From the NCBI RefSeq assembly GCF_002160815.1, contig NZ_NFLH01000024.1, forward strand, positions 1 through 38,265: a stretch of 38,265 nucleotides of DNA, in the 5' to 3' direction. This DNA is from Massilimicrobiota sp. An134 (GTDB lineage Bacteria > Bacillota_I > Bacilli_A > Erysipelotrichales > Coprobacillaceae). The position numbers and the translations under genes are program-made. The notes under the pieces were generated by a model that was not told the DNA's origin, did no database searches, and saw only the letters and a list, made by a program, of their open reading frames with translations. Of the stretch, positions 1 through 9,121 are shown one piece after another (position 1 is the first letter of the stretch; each line of letters starts with the position of its first letter).

Positions 1-132
1 CACAAACACAAAAATTAAAAATATAAATTATGTCATTTCCAAGATTAAGTTCTACTTATCAATATTTTTTAAGTAGAACTTAGTCTTAAAAAAAGTGGAA
101 TTTACTTTTCAAATTAAATATATTTTTTGAAT
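1..132. repeat. Upstream copy of a 132-bp direct repeat (IS right-end sequence)
   Basis: Positions 1-132 repeat at 1661-1793 with four substitutions and one inserted T. In the second copy this sequence is the right end of the IS30 element (terminal repeat at 1753-1770) plus 23 bp beyond it. The first copy carries the matching terminal repeat at 92-109, with one G/A difference. Seen directly: the repeat and an internal dyad (41-58 with 70-87, one mismatch). Inferred: the window begins inside the right end of a second, adjacent IS copy. Confidence 0.8.
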
Positions 133-142
133 GGTTAATTGT

Positions 143-1770
143 AAAAGTAAATTCTACTTTAAAAAATAAAGTGGAATTTAGTCTTACGAATTTTCTTGTT
201 ATATGTTATTGATTATTTGTTCCTCATTTTCTTGATTAATGATATGAATGAAAATATTTCTAAAAATAAACATATGACCGCTGATCAACGTAATGAGATT
301 TTTACCATGCTAGAAAATGGTGATTCCGTTTCTAAAATTGCTTCAGCTATTTCAAAAGATAAATCTACTGTTTCCAAAGAAATCAGGAAACATAGAATTG
401 AACAGAGAATTTCCAATACCCTTAGTAAAAATGGCACCTGTGCTCATGTTAAAAGCTGCACGCATACTCATTTATGCACTCATATCAAATGCAATCTCAA
501 GTTTTGTAAAAAGTGTGACATCTGTCAAAGCGTTTGTCCTGATTTTGAGCTCTATATATGCAAACGATTAAGAAGAGGTCCCTATGTATGCAATGGCTGT
601 GATTCCCGTAAATACTGTCGCAAGCCTATAAAATATTTTTACAACCCTTCTCATGCTCACAAAGAATATAAGGAAGTTCTTGTCAGTTCGCGTACTGGCA
701 TCAATGTCACTGAAGATGAACTCAAAAAGATCGATTCCATTGTCAGTCCTTTTGTCAGAGATAAGTCTCAGTCTCTCAATCATATATTTGCTTCACATGC
801 TGGTGAGATTGGCGTCTCTCAAAGTACTGTTTACAACTACATTGATGCTGGCTTTCTTGAATGTGCCAACATTGACCTCCCCAGAAGGGTTAGATTCAAG
901 AAAAGAAAGAGAAATGCAAAGAACAATGAGGTAAAAATCAATAAATCCGCATTAAGAAAAAATCGCACATATGATGATTATCTCGCCTATATGAACGAGC
1001 ATCCCGATGCTAATGTCATCCAGATGGATACTGTCGAGGGCATCAAAGGTGAAAATCTTCTCCTTACCCCTCATTGTGTGAAAACGCATTTTCAAATTGC
1101 CCATTTCATTTCAAGCAAGGAAAACACACATCTTGCACAGGTATTTGAATTGTATTACGAAAGATTTGATGATAAGAATCTCTTTAAGAATTTCTTTCAG
1201 GTCATACTTACAGACAGTGGAAAAGAATTCACCGACATAGCTTATCTTGAAGAATTAGGATTAAAGGTGTTTTTCTGCGATCCCAATAGATCAGATCAAA
1301 AAGGTTCGTGTGAAAAAAATCATGAGTTTATAAGATATTTCCTGCCAAAAGGAAAGACTTTCAATAATCTTCATCAAAGGGATGTTTGGAATATGATGTC
1401 GCATATCAATTCATACAAGAGATATTCATTGAATAATAAAAGCCCCTATGAAGTGACGGAATTCATATGGGGCAAAGAATTATTACAGGCATTGCACATC
1501 AAATACATTAAGCTTGATGAAGTGATTTTAAACAATTCAATTTTTAATAAAAACAGATAGGAAAGGATTGAAAATGAGGAACACTAAGAAGTAGAATTTA
1601 GTCTTGCAAATTCATCGCAATCCTTAAAAAAATTGAAATTCACTTCAAATACATTATATACACAAACACAAAGATTAAAAATATAAATTATGACATTTCC
1701 AAGATTAAGTTCTACTTATCAATGTTTTTTTAAGTAGAACTTAGTCTTAAAAAAAGTAGAATTTACTTTT
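143..1770 (+). mobile_element. IS30-family insertion sequence, about 1.63 kb, complete
   Basis: The ends are defined by a perfect 18-bp inverted repeat: AAAAGTAAATTCTACTTT at 143-160 and its reverse complement at 1753-1770. One transposase gene lies between them. Further copies of a GTRGAATTTAGTCTT-like motif lie inside at 171-185 and 1592-1606, both in the same orientation. No clean short target duplication is visible: GGTTAATTGT precedes the left repeat and CAAATTAAAT follows the right one. The 23 bp after the right repeat (1771-1793) also occur before the left repeat (110-132), so the exact ends or a tandem arrangement remain open. Confidence 0.7.
244..1560 (+). CDS. IS30-family transposase
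   Basis: DDE transposase that mobilises the surrounding insertion sequence. The N-terminal helix-turn-helix is the usual IS30 type (MTADQRNEI, then STVSKEIRKH). A cysteine/histidine-rich stretch follows (about residues 65-120), probably metal-binding. The catalytic triad is visible: Asp262 in QMDTVEG, Asp324 in LTDSGKEF and Glu357 in GSCEKN, giving the 33-residue D-to-E step expected of IS30. The reading frame is open from 196, but the first 16 residues are hydrophobic and atypical, so I start at ATG 244; ATG 274 is also possible. No good ribosome-binding site is seen before any of them. The gene looks intact, so the element may be active. Confidence 0.93.
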   Translation: MNENISKNKHMTADQRNEIFTMLENGDSVSKIASAISKDKSTVSKEIRKHRIEQRISNTLSKNGTCAHVKSCTHTHLCTHIKCNLKFCKKCDICQSVCPDFELYICKRLRRGPYVCNGCDSRKYCRKPIKYFYNPSHAHKEYKEVLVSSRTGINVTEDELKKIDSIVSPFVRDKSQSLNHIFASHAGEIGVSQSTVYNYIDAGFLECANIDLPRRVRFKKRKRNAKNNEVKINKSALRKNRTYDDYLAYMNEHPDANVIQMDTVEGIKGENLLLTPHCVKTHFQIAHFISSKENTHLAQVFELYYERFDDKNLFKNFFQVILTDSGKEFTDIAYLEELGLKVFFCDPNRSDQKGSCEKNHEFIRYFLPKGKTFNNLHQRDVWNMMSHINSYKRYSLNNKSPYEVTEFIWGKELLQALHIKYIKLDEVILNNSIFNKNR

Positions 1771-1793
1771 CAAATTAAATATATTTTTTGAAT
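1661..1793. repeat. Downstream copy of the 132-bp direct repeat
   Basis: Near-identical to positions 1-132. It contains the dyad AAGATTAAGTTCTACTTA (1701-1718) with its near-complement at 1730-1747, and the right terminal repeat of the IS (1753-1770). The two copies diverge right after 132 and 1793. Confidence 0.85.
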
Positions 1794-2270
1794 CTTTATA
1801 ATTCTATATATTCTATAATCAATATATATGTATTTTTATAAAAATATTGTTATAAAGAAATAAATTTTACAAAATCATAAAACAATGTCTATAGTTTAGA
1901 ATCAAAAGAATATGAAAACGTTTTACATCAATTTTACGTTCAGAAATTCCTTTATGTATAATTAATAATTTGTTCTACAATAGTTCTAGAAATAATAAAA
2001 AACAGGTAATCATTTTTTAGAAATAAACTTTCAAAGATATTTTTAAGGAATTAAGTTTTGAGGAATAGTTTAATTTTTTTGATTTTTGAGGTCTACTTGA
2101 AAGATTCATCTCTAAAACTATATAGAAAAAACTAAAAAGTTTGGTCATTCTAAAAAACACATATCACTAGTATTAATCTTTGCATAATCAACAATGTAAA
2201 GTAAACGTGAGGTAATTGCATGAAATATTCAAATAATAAATTAAATCTTAAGATTTTTATCAATATAAAT
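1794..2270. other. AT-rich intergenic DNA, no gene seen
   Basis: This stretch lies between the IS right end and the convergent end of the polysaccharide operon. I see no convincing coding region on either strand, no RNA gene and no GC-containing terminator hairpin. There is only an uninterrupted AAATCTTAAGATTT palindrome (2243-2256), with no loop to form a hairpin. The end of the long operon therefore has no obvious intrinsic terminator before the IS. Confidence 0.6.
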
Positions 2271-4010
2271 TTAATTTGAAAACTTATAAATTGACAATCC
2301 TTTATTAGAATTTCCAAATGTTTTTATTTTTTTTACTCTAATTTTTTTATTTAAATTTTCCTCTATATTATTTTTTGTTACTTCTACATAATAATCATTT
2401 GCTGATACAAAAAATATATTATCTCGTAATAAGTCTTCCCAAAAAAGCTGATTTAAACCATTTGCTTTTAACTGTTTGTAATAAAGTTCTGAATAAGTAT
2501 ATGAACCACCAGATACCATAGTATTGCTCGGTTTTTCATTTGGAAAAACTTTAAATGGATCTCTATTTATTGTAGCTACGCTAAAATCATAAACATAGAA
2601 GTTATTTGGATGTTGCACTGCATATTCTTCAAAAGAATCAAATTCTTTTTGTCCAATACTTGTCTCTGTCTGTGTATCTAAATATTCTTGTGTTATATAA
2701 ATAGATTTTATGCTAAGCAATATACACATCGTACTTATAAGGATTGCTACTATCTTTAAATATTTAGCAAAATTTTTATTTTGTAAACGAGCAAAAAACA
2801 TTAGTAATAGAAAAAAATTTGGAACAATCAAAGATATAAAACTTCTTAGCGGTAATCTTCCCCTAATCGCCAAGATAACAAATAAAGTTAATGTAACTAT
2901 TTCCAAAAAAACAATAAATATTTTATCAACATTATTTTTCGAAAGAAAAATAATACTGAATATTAATCCTATTGTTAATATTATCGAAACTTGTGCATAA
3001 GTATTTTCACATATTAAGCTCTCAGATAGCTCAATCGCATCATTAATTGTTTCTTTAGTATTAACAGAATATTCATCAGTTATTCTCTTTAATGAATACT
3101 CATTTATATCTTTATCAAAATATAATAAACACAAAGTTGCGCTATATGTATTCTCCGTCCAATTTACAGAATTATAAAGAGCTTTGTTTTCTTCATAAGA
3201 ATCATGTTGTTTATAATCCATATATTTTACTCGATAATCATTATATGAATTATATGCTTGCGCTATATCATTATCATTTTTTATATTTACACTTATAAAT
3301 TTTAATGAAAAACAAGATATTACAGTTAAAACTCCTAACACAAAAATTGATATATTTTTTTTATTTAACAGTTTTTTATCAAAGACAAAGTTATAGTACA
3401 TTTTATATAAACAAGCAAATCCAAAAAAGAGCATTACACAATACCAAGATAAACTCCTTATCATAAAGCTTATCAATAAAGCTATAAAACAATATATGTA
3501 TGATATTGTGTGAGTAAATTTATCATCATCTTTCTCTAAAACTAAGATTACTGAAATTGCTGATGTTCCTATTATTGCAGATGTTGTAGTAAATTGTAAC
3601 GCAACAAGTGGATATAAAAAAATTGAAAACAATAATGTAATGTGTACGAATATTGGAAAGAAACTATAGTTGCAGCCTTTTTTATAAATTAATTTATAAT
3701 AACATTTAAATATTACAACAATAGAAAAAAATAAAGATACCACATGAAATAATCCATACCAAGGAATTTTTCCATTTAACTCGTATAAAAAACTTATAAA
3801 GCAGCCTAGAAAATAATTAATAAAAGGTTGTTCCGGATTTGTAATCCCTGTTGCATATCCTGCTAAAGCATATAATATTCTCGAATCATCATTTGTTGAA
3901 AAAATTAATTCTTTAGTGAGAATTACAAATGTGAAAAAAATAAATGTAATTGAAAATGACAATAACCATTGCCCTTTTTTATGTTCTAATATATCTCTAA
4001 TTTTTCTCAT
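2271..4010 (-). CDS. Multi-pass membrane glycosyltransferase, GT-C/GtrII-like, last gene of the operon
   Basis: A 579-residue protein with roughly ten to twelve hydrophobic segments over residues 15-435 and a soluble C-terminal part (about 440-579). An acidic pair, Asp41-Asp42, follows the first membrane segment, the position where lipid-linked-sugar-dependent GT-C enzymes carry catalytic acids. It is a paralog of the 584-residue protein at 15667-17421: both have the acidic pair and then an FLYE...WYxLF stretch. AAGGAG sits 7 bp before the ATG. It lies downstream of two small flippase-like genes and an ArnC/GtrB-like transferase, so I infer that it moves a sugar from undecaprenyl phosphate onto a surface glycan outside the membrane. 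The family call rests on topology and context. Confidence 0.6.
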   Translation of the reverse strand: MRKIRDILEHKKGQWLLSFSITFIFFTFVILTKELIFSTNDDSRILYALAGYATGITNPEQPFINYFLGCFISFLYELNGKIPWYGLFHVVSLFFSIVVIFKCYYKLIYKKGCNYSFFPIFVHITLLFSIFLYPLVALQFTTTSAIIGTSAISVILVLEKDDDKFTHTISYIYCFIALLISFMIRSLSWYCVMLFFGFACLYKMYYNFVFDKKLLNKKNISIFVLGVLTVISCFSLKFISVNIKNDNDIAQAYNSYNDYRVKYMDYKQHDSYEENKALYNSVNWTENTYSATLCLLYFDKDINEYSLKRITDEYSVNTKETINDAIELSESLICENTYAQVSIILTIGLIFSIIFLSKNNVDKIFIVFLEIVTLTLFVILAIRGRLPLRSFISLIVPNFFLLLMFFARLQNKNFAKYLKIVAILISTMCILLSIKSIYITQEYLDTQTETSIGQKEFDSFEEYAVQHPNNFYVYDFSVATINRDPFKVFPNEKPSNTMVSGGSYTYSELYYKQLKANGLNQLFWEDLLRDNIFFVSANDYYVEVTKNNIEENLNKKIRVKKIKTFGNSNKGLSIYKFSN

Positions 4011-4021
4011 GTTAATGCTCC

Positions 4022-4363
4022 TTATACTGAGAAAACGATAATTCCTACAACCATAATTGACAAACCAAGTAATTTTTGTTTTGTTGGAATTTCTTTTAAA
4101 AAAATTCGACTTACAAGTGTAACTAAAATGAAACTACATGAATTCCATACTGGAGCATAAGAAACCGGAACAACTCTATGCGCAATTAGTGAACAAAGTG
4201 TTGATACAAACATCATTCCATAACCAATAAAAGTATAAATATTAACATATTGCCATATAATTGAACTGTAATTTTTTATAGCTCCTTTTTTTAAAATTAA
4301 TTGAGATATTGAAGATATAAAAATACCTAACAACATTATTAAATAATACCAATAATCAGCCAT
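4022..4363 (-). CDS. Small EmrE/ArnE-ArnF-like membrane protein, subunit 1
   Basis: 113 residues with four predicted membrane segments (about 5-23, 38-58, 67-87, 95-112), the size and shape of the small multidrug resistance / ArnE-ArnF group. A SQLILKKGA stretch near residue 20 is typical of this fold. The gene overlaps the preceding, related gene by 8 bp, and a GGTGGTGA ribosome site precedes the ATG. In the Arn pathway ArnE (111 aa) and ArnF (128 aa) together move undecaprenyl-phosphate-aminosugar across the membrane. The tandem arrangement next to an ArnC/GtrB-like enzyme suggests the same job here. A drug exporter is less likely in this context. Confidence 0.72.
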   Translation of the reverse strand: MADYWYYLIMLLGIFISSISQLILKKGAIKNYSSIIWQYVNIYTFIGYGMMFVSTLCSLIAHRVVPVSYAPVWNSCSFILVTLVSRIFLKEIPTKQKLLGLSIMVVGIIVFSV

Positions 4364-4712
4364 TAGAAGTCACCACCAAATAAACACCTACTAATATAAT
4401 TGCAGCTCCAATAATCATATTTATGGTAATAGTTTCATTAAATATTAAAAAACCTAAAATCATTCCCCAGATCATGGATACTGGTTTATTACTATAGGCA
4501 GTAGATAGGGGAACTCGTTTTAAAATCATTTGCCATGCAATTGCATAACACCCCAATATACAGATTGAAACTCCAAAATAGAATAAAAATTTTATTGATG
4601 GAATCGTTTCTAGTGCAGCCACCTTATTGAAAACACCTGATAACGAGTAAAAGAAAACAGCAATTTGTATGATAACAATTTGCTTAACTGAAATATTCAT
4701 CTTTTTTTTCAT
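4356..4712 (-). CDS. Small EmrE/EamA-like membrane protein, subunit 2
   Basis: 118 residues with four hydrophobic segments. The stretch AYSNKPVSMIWGMILGF followed by NETIT matches the third and fourth helices of EmrE-like proteins. AAGGAG lies 7 bp before ATG 4712, which favours it over the in-frame GTG at 4715. The start codon overlaps the stop of the transferase gene by one base (TGATG), so translation is probably coupled. It likely pairs with the 113-residue neighbour as a heterodimeric flippase for an undecaprenyl-phosphate-linked sugar. That role comes from gene order and size, not from a substrate-specific motif. Confidence 0.72.
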   Translation of the reverse strand: MKKKMNISVKQIVIIQIAVFFYSLSGVFNKVAALETIPSIKFLFYFGVSICILGCYAIAWQMILKRVPLSTAYSNKPVSMIWGMILGFLIFNETITINMIIGAAIILVGVYLVVTSNG

Positions 4713-5647
4713 CACATTTCTCCTTCTTTTTTTATAATTTCTCTAATTTCGAATTGTGGTTGGTTGCTAATTGTAAGATAAATTCTACCTATATATTCTC
4801 CGATAAGTCCTAGCATAATCATGATCAATCCTCCAATAAATAAAATAATAGTAATTAGAGAAGTATAACCGACTAAGATATTTGGAAATAATAGTTTTCT
4901 TATAAAAAGTACAATTCCAAAAATAAATCCTGTTATAGAGAATATAACCCCTAAAAAAGAGGATAATCTTAATGGGAATATAGAGAAATTAATCATTCCA
5001 TTTAACCATACTTTAAATCTCTTAGAAAAATTATAACCAGACTTTCCCACAATACGTTTATTTTGTTTAACTTTTATACTGGTAATTTTTCCAGCAATCT
5101 GATATAAATATCCAAAAATAGATGGGAAAGGTGATAGATATTTCTTTAAACTTTCAATACACATTCTATTTATTGCAAAATAAGAAGAGGAAACAGCACC
5201 TTTAGGACGCTTACCTGTTATTTGAAATAACTTACTAGAAATAGCACTAGTTAATTTATTAATTTTTTTTGTTTGTTTAACTGAGAAATCAGCACTTACC
5301 AAATCATAACCTTCTTCTATTTTTTGAATTAATTGCGGTAAATATTCAATAGGATGCTGACCATCATCGTCCATATATATTAAACAATCACTATCAATTT
5401 GTTTTAAACATGCCATTCTTGCCGCAGCTTGACCCCAATTTCTAGATAAATCAATACCCATTATATGTGAATCTTTTTGACATAACTCTTTGATAATTTC
5501 AAAAGTATTATCTGGAGAACAGTCATTGATTAAAATAATTTCATAATCATAACGATTTAATTCCTTAAATTTTGATGTAATCTGATCTACGACGATTGAA
5601 ATTGTTTTTGAAGATTTATAACATGGAATTGCTACTGTTACCTTCAT
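4712..5647 (-). CDS. ArnC/GtrB/DPM1-type polyprenyl-phosphate glycosyltransferase (GT2)
   Basis: 311 residues. The GT2 catalytic domain occupies about 1-220, with NDCSPDN at 41-47 and the metal-binding acidic run MDDDGQHP at 92-99. Two membrane helices (about 225-250 and 260-290) anchor the C-terminus, as in ArnC and GtrB. These enzymes move a sugar from its nucleotide carrier to undecaprenyl phosphate at the inner membrane face. The gene is 2 bp from the preceding ATP-grasp gene, with GAGGAA upstream of the ATG. The likely substrate is the dTDP-aminosugar made by the genes before it. Dolichol-type mannose or glucose transfer cannot be excluded from sequence alone. Confidence 0.87.
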   Translation of the reverse strand: MKVTVAIPCYKSSKTISIVVDQITSKFKELNRYDYEIILINDCSPDNTFEIIKELCQKDSHIMGIDLSRNWGQAAARMACLKQIDSDCLIYMDDDGQHPIEYLPQLIQKIEEGYDLVSADFSVKQTKKINKLTSAISSKLFQITGKRPKGAVSSSYFAINRMCIESLKKYLSPFPSIFGYLYQIAGKITSIKVKQNKRIVGKSGYNFSKRFKVWLNGMINFSIFPLRLSSFLGVIFSITGFIFGIVLFIRKLLFPNILVGYTSLITIILFIGGLIMIMLGLIGEYIGRIYLTISNQPQFEIREIIKKEGEM

Positions 5648-5649
5648 AT

Positions 5650-6942
5650 TTATTGTTCCTCGCTTTTCAGTATTTTTTTATAATCAAATTTACCAATAAT
5701 CATACTTTCATCATTATCAGATATAACATCAAATTTTTCATATACTTTTTCAACAGCTTCAGCCATCAATTCATGAGTAGGAGTTTTCAATGTAACTCTA
5801 CATAGAATTTGTCTTTGTGTTCCTATATATTTATCAGTTATCTCTTCGCCACCATAGTACCATTGAGAAACATTTAGCACTTCTTTCATATTGTTTAATT
5901 CATCAACACCTATAACTTTTTTTATTTTTCCTAATTTTCCTAATATTGATAAAGTGCAATATACGGATTTAAAATTTGGATTAGCAAGTTGAGTGATATC
6001 TTTTTCTCCTGTTTCACCTGTTAATGCATAATTAATCATCATATCCATAGTACTAAAATTGTTTTCCTCTTTTAAAATGTTATATTGTTTAGCCCCATTA
6101 AAACGCAATCCCATCTCATAAAAAGGAAATGAATTTTCTAATGCGAAGCCTTGAAGAAATAAAGTTCCATTTTGTAAATTTATGCTTTTAAACATTTCAA
6201 TTACTTTTTCGTTTTGATATTTTTGATATTTTTCTAAATGTTTAGATGGATAAATATACGCTAAAGGTAATTTCATGAATTGACCTTCACTTTCTTTTAA
6301 GTATCTATCATGCATTGCAGTTAATACTACATTTCCATTCTGTATCGCGTAGCTTACTCCAATCTCATCTGCTGTAATATATTTTTCAATGATAACTAAT
6401 TTTTTTGTAGAATAATTTAAAGCTCTATTATAAGCAGTTTTTAACTCATCATAATTATTAGCAATGGAAATTCCTCCTCCACCGCTACCATCCACAGGTT
6501 TTACAATGACTGGGAAGTATGATGAGTCATTTTCATTAAAATCAGACATGTCATATTCTTCTACAACAGGAACATTATATTTTCGGCATAAATTTTTAAA
6601 TGAGTCCTTGTTAGAGCATATATTCCATTGTTCACGATTACAATAAAAAGGTAAATCCAATCTTTCACATAAAGATATAACTCTTTCAATTGAATACTCA
6701 CTAGATCCAGTAAAAACACCATCTACTTTTTCTCTTTTTATAAGTTTTTCAAGCTCATCTAAATCTGCTGTGCTTACATTTTCATTTTGATCTGAATATC
6801 TTTTAGCAGGACATAAATTAACATCTAAATTTCCTGTTACAATTGTATATACCCCTAACTGACGCGCAAATTTTACTACGTCCTCTGCAATAGGATTAAC
6901 TCCGGCTAAAACTAATAAACGTTTTCCTTGTAATTTTTTCAT
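5650..6942 (-). CDS. ATP-grasp ligase C
   Basis: 430 residues with the three-part ATP-grasp layout. A Rossmann-like N-terminal domain starts at KRLLVLAG; the central part has a glycine-rich loop (PVDGSGGGGISI, about residue 155) and an EKYI stretch; a metal-binding FYEMGLRFNGA lies near residue 275. ATP-grasp enzymes join a carboxylate to an amine or thiol through an acyl phosphate. It is clearly paralogous to the next gene upstream (6939-8204), sharing YCN.xQW.xCSNK and FYEMG.R.N, so the pair arose by tandem duplication. The genes overlap by 4 bp (ATGA). I infer an amide-forming step on the aminosugar pathway; the acceptor and acid are unknown. Confidence 0.82.
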   Translation of the reverse strand: MKKLQGKRLLVLAGVNPIAEDVVKFARQLGVYTIVTGNLDVNLCPAKRYSDQNENVSTADLDELEKLIKREKVDGVFTGSSEYSIERVISLCERLDLPFYCNREQWNICSNKDSFKNLCRKYNVPVVEEYDMSDFNENDSSYFPVIVKPVDGSGGGGISIANNYDELKTAYNRALNYSTKKLVIIEKYITADEIGVSYAIQNGNVVLTAMHDRYLKESEGQFMKLPLAYIYPSKHLEKYQKYQNEKVIEMFKSINLQNGTLFLQGFALENSFPFYEMGLRFNGAKQYNILKEENNFSTMDMMINYALTGETGEKDITQLANPNFKSVYCTLSILGKLGKIKKVIGVDELNNMKEVLNVSQWYYGGEEITDKYIGTQRQILCRVTLKTPTHELMAEAVEKVYEKFDVISDNDESMIIGKFDYKKILKSEEQ

Positions 6943-8204
6943 TTTTCCATCCCTTTCAACGGTAATAATAGATCATTTCCATTTTCGTCAATTACATGTA
7001 ATTGGCTGATAATTTTATCGATTTTTTTATGTAGCTCTTCTTCTGTTGAAGAAACAATTTGAATTCTTGCAAAATTTTGATCTAATGTTCCTTCGGTTTT
7101 GATATGATCACCAATATGATAAAATTGAGTTATATGTATAACTTCTTTATCCTTTAATATGTCTTCTAAACCAATAATATTTTTTATAATACCTGATTTT
7201 AATATAGGAGCTATTTCACATGCATAACCTTTAAAATTTTTATTTACATCTTTAATTTTCTGATTCCCAAATTTACCTTCAATTGCATATTGAATCATAT
7301 ATTCTAGTGGACTAAATCCATTAAAATATTCAACAAATTTATACTCCATAGTTGCATTTAATCTATAACCCATTTCATAAAAATAAAAATCTTTTCCATC
7401 AAAAAAAGATTCCATGAAGAAAACACCATTTTCTAAACCAAATTTTTCAAACATTTTACATACTTTTTCATTAGTAGTTTGTAAATAAACATCTTTATGT
7501 TTTGAAGGATGATAGAAGAAAGTAGGTATAGGTGATCCATTTAGATCATTTCTTGTTATTCTATCTGATAAAGTCATTAATTCAACATGACCATCTTGAA
7601 CAATGTAATAAACTTCTACATTATCACATTGCATATATTTTTCTAGTATAATCTGTTTAGATTTTGAGTTATCTAAAGCTTTTTTTATTCCAGCATTTAA
7701 TTCATTTCGATTTCTACAAATTGAAATCCCATGCCCACTATAACTATCTACCGGTTTAATAATTAAAGGAAAATATTCATCCGATATATGAGAACAATCA
7801 TGAGAATCAATAAAATACTCAGGTACTGTATTAACTCCGTATTCTTTACATAATTGCTTAAAACGAGATTTGTTTGAACATGTATCCCATTGCATCATAT
7901 TACAATAAACTGGTAAATTATTTTGATTACATATATTAATCATATTTTTGATATTAAATTCACTTGCACCTGTAAATACTCCATCAATATGATTTTCTTT
8001 AATATATTTGCTTATATTTGTATAATCATCTGTACTATAGTTAATAATTTCATCTGCATATTGTTTAGATACGCCACCTTCTAAATTATCTGTTATTGTA
8101 ACTTTTAATCTCATTTTTTTTGCTGTTTTGACAACATCTAATGTTGATAAGGTTCCACCTAGAATAAGAATGTTTTTATTATTTTGATAATTGATGTTCT
8201 GCAC
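6939..8204 (-). CDS. ATP-grasp ligase B
   Basis: 421 residues starting at GTG 8204, with AAGG six bases before it. N-terminal nucleotide-binding fold (NILILGGTLSTLDVV), glycine loop IIKPVDSYSGHGISI and a C-terminal FYEMGYRLNAT metal site. It is similar throughout to ligase C, but its loop has SYSGHG in place of GSGGGG, so the two may use different substrates. It overlaps the ketopantoate-reductase-like gene by 26 bp, so the two are probably co-translated and may act in succession. Two related ligases in a row suggest two successive couplings, for example a two-residue acyl chain. That is inference. Confidence 0.8.
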   Translation of the reverse strand: MQNINYQNNKNILILGGTLSTLDVVKTAKKMRLKVTITDNLEGGVSKQYADEIINYSTDDYTNISKYIKENHIDGVFTGASEFNIKNMINICNQNNLPVYCNMMQWDTCSNKSRFKQLCKEYGVNTVPEYFIDSHDCSHISDEYFPLIIKPVDSYSGHGISICRNRNELNAGIKKALDNSKSKQIILEKYMQCDNVEVYYIVQDGHVELMTLSDRITRNDLNGSPIPTFFYHPSKHKDVYLQTTNEKVCKMFEKFGLENGVFFMESFFDGKDFYFYEMGYRLNATMEYKFVEYFNGFSPLEYMIQYAIEGKFGNQKIKDVNKNFKGYACEIAPILKSGIIKNIIGLEDILKDKEVIHITQFYHIGDHIKTEGTLDQNFARIQIVSSTEEELHKKIDKIISQLHVIDENGNDLLLPLKGMEK

Positions 8205-9108
8205 AATTTACCTTCTCTCTAGCTTTGACAATATAATATAAAATTTCATTAACAGGGGTAGGGACTCCACATTCTTTTCCCAATTTCATAACTGTTCCCC
8301 CAAAATAATCTATCTCAGTTTTTCTTCCTGCTTCTAAGTCTTGAAGCATTGATGTCTTTTTTTCTGGTGGATAATGAATTAAAACTTCAATCATATCATC
8401 TTTATCTTTTGTAGTTAAATGTATTTCTTTCTTCTTTGCGATATCAACAATTTCTTGCATTGCACAATTCAATGCTTTTTTTATTTCAGGAAATTCCCCA
8501 AAATACTTAAATTTTGCTTGAGTAAGTAAAGAAATTTGATTTGCACCTATATTGACCATCCATTTTCTCCACAGCATTCTTACCATATCTTCATAAACAT
8601 GATATTTTATTTTATTTTTTTCAAATATATCTATCACATATTTGACATCATCAGAAAACTCAATATTTTCTTCTTCTCCAAATTGTATTTCTCCTAAGGT
8701 TTGAAATGTAATATTATCGTCAATTCTATTTGCATCTGTTCTCATCACTATTCCATATAAAACTTTATTATTTGGAAATTTTTCTTTTAAAAAATCAACA
8801 GCTGTAACACCGTTTAATAATGATAAAATAATAGTGTTATCATCAATGACAGATTGAATATCTTCAATTGAACTTTCTAAAGAATAGTTTTTTACCAAAA
8901 CAAGCAAAAGTTTTATTTTACCATGATTTTCTCCAGTAGATACATTAGGGTAAAGCACTTCATTATTGACCTTGATTCCATTCTTTAAAAGTCTATTAGC
9001 TCTTTCTCCATTTGCAACAAATGAAAATTTTTGAATATTATTTTTTATAAAAACACTACCATACGCTGCGCCAACTGCTCCTGCGCCAATAATAGCTATT
9101 TCATCCAT
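8179..9108 (-). CDS. Ketopantoate reductase (PanE/ApbA)-family oxidoreductase
   Basis: 309 residues, the usual family length. The N-terminal NAD(P) motif AIIGAGAVGAAYG (5-17) and the C-terminal helical signature are both present: RMLWRKWMVNIGANQISLL, then GRKTEIDYFGG and the GVPTPVNE stretch. Family members reduce 2-keto acids to 2-hydroxy acids; PanE itself makes pantoate for coenzyme A. Its position between ATP-grasp genes in a sugar operon argues that it makes, or helps make, a hydroxy acid (or a modified acid) for attachment to the aminosugar. A plain pantothenate role is possible but would be misplaced, since no panB or panC is nearby. GAGGAG precedes the ATG. Confidence 0.82.
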   Translation of the reverse strand: MDEIAIIGAGAVGAAYGSVFIKNNIQKFSFVANGERANRLLKNGIKVNNEVLYPNVSTGENHGKIKLLLVLVKNYSLESSIEDIQSVIDDNTIILSLLNGVTAVDFLKEKFPNNKVLYGIVMRTDANRIDDNITFQTLGEIQFGEEENIEFSDDVKYVIDIFEKNKIKYHVYEDMVRMLWRKWMVNIGANQISLLTQAKFKYFGEFPEIKKALNCAMQEIVDIAKKKEIHLTTKDKDDMIEVLIHYPPEKKTSMLQDLEAGRKTEIDYFGGTVMKLGKECGVPTPVNEILYYIVKAREKVNCAEHQLSK

Positions 9109-9121
9109 TTTTATTCTCCTC

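Noticed and set aside
1-1793. CRISPR-like repeats among the recurring GTRGAATTTAGTCTT motifs
   Set aside because: The copies differ in orientation and spacing and belong to IS ends and hairpins; there are no regular spacers.
2243-2256. AAATCTTAAGATTT palindrome as terminator of the long operon
   Set aside because: There is no loop and almost no G-C pairs, so a stable hairpin is not expected.
8179-9108. PanE-like gene as part of coenzyme A synthesis
   Set aside because: No panB, panC or panD nearby, and it is embedded and overlapping in the sugar operon; a pathway-specific role is more likely, though not proven.
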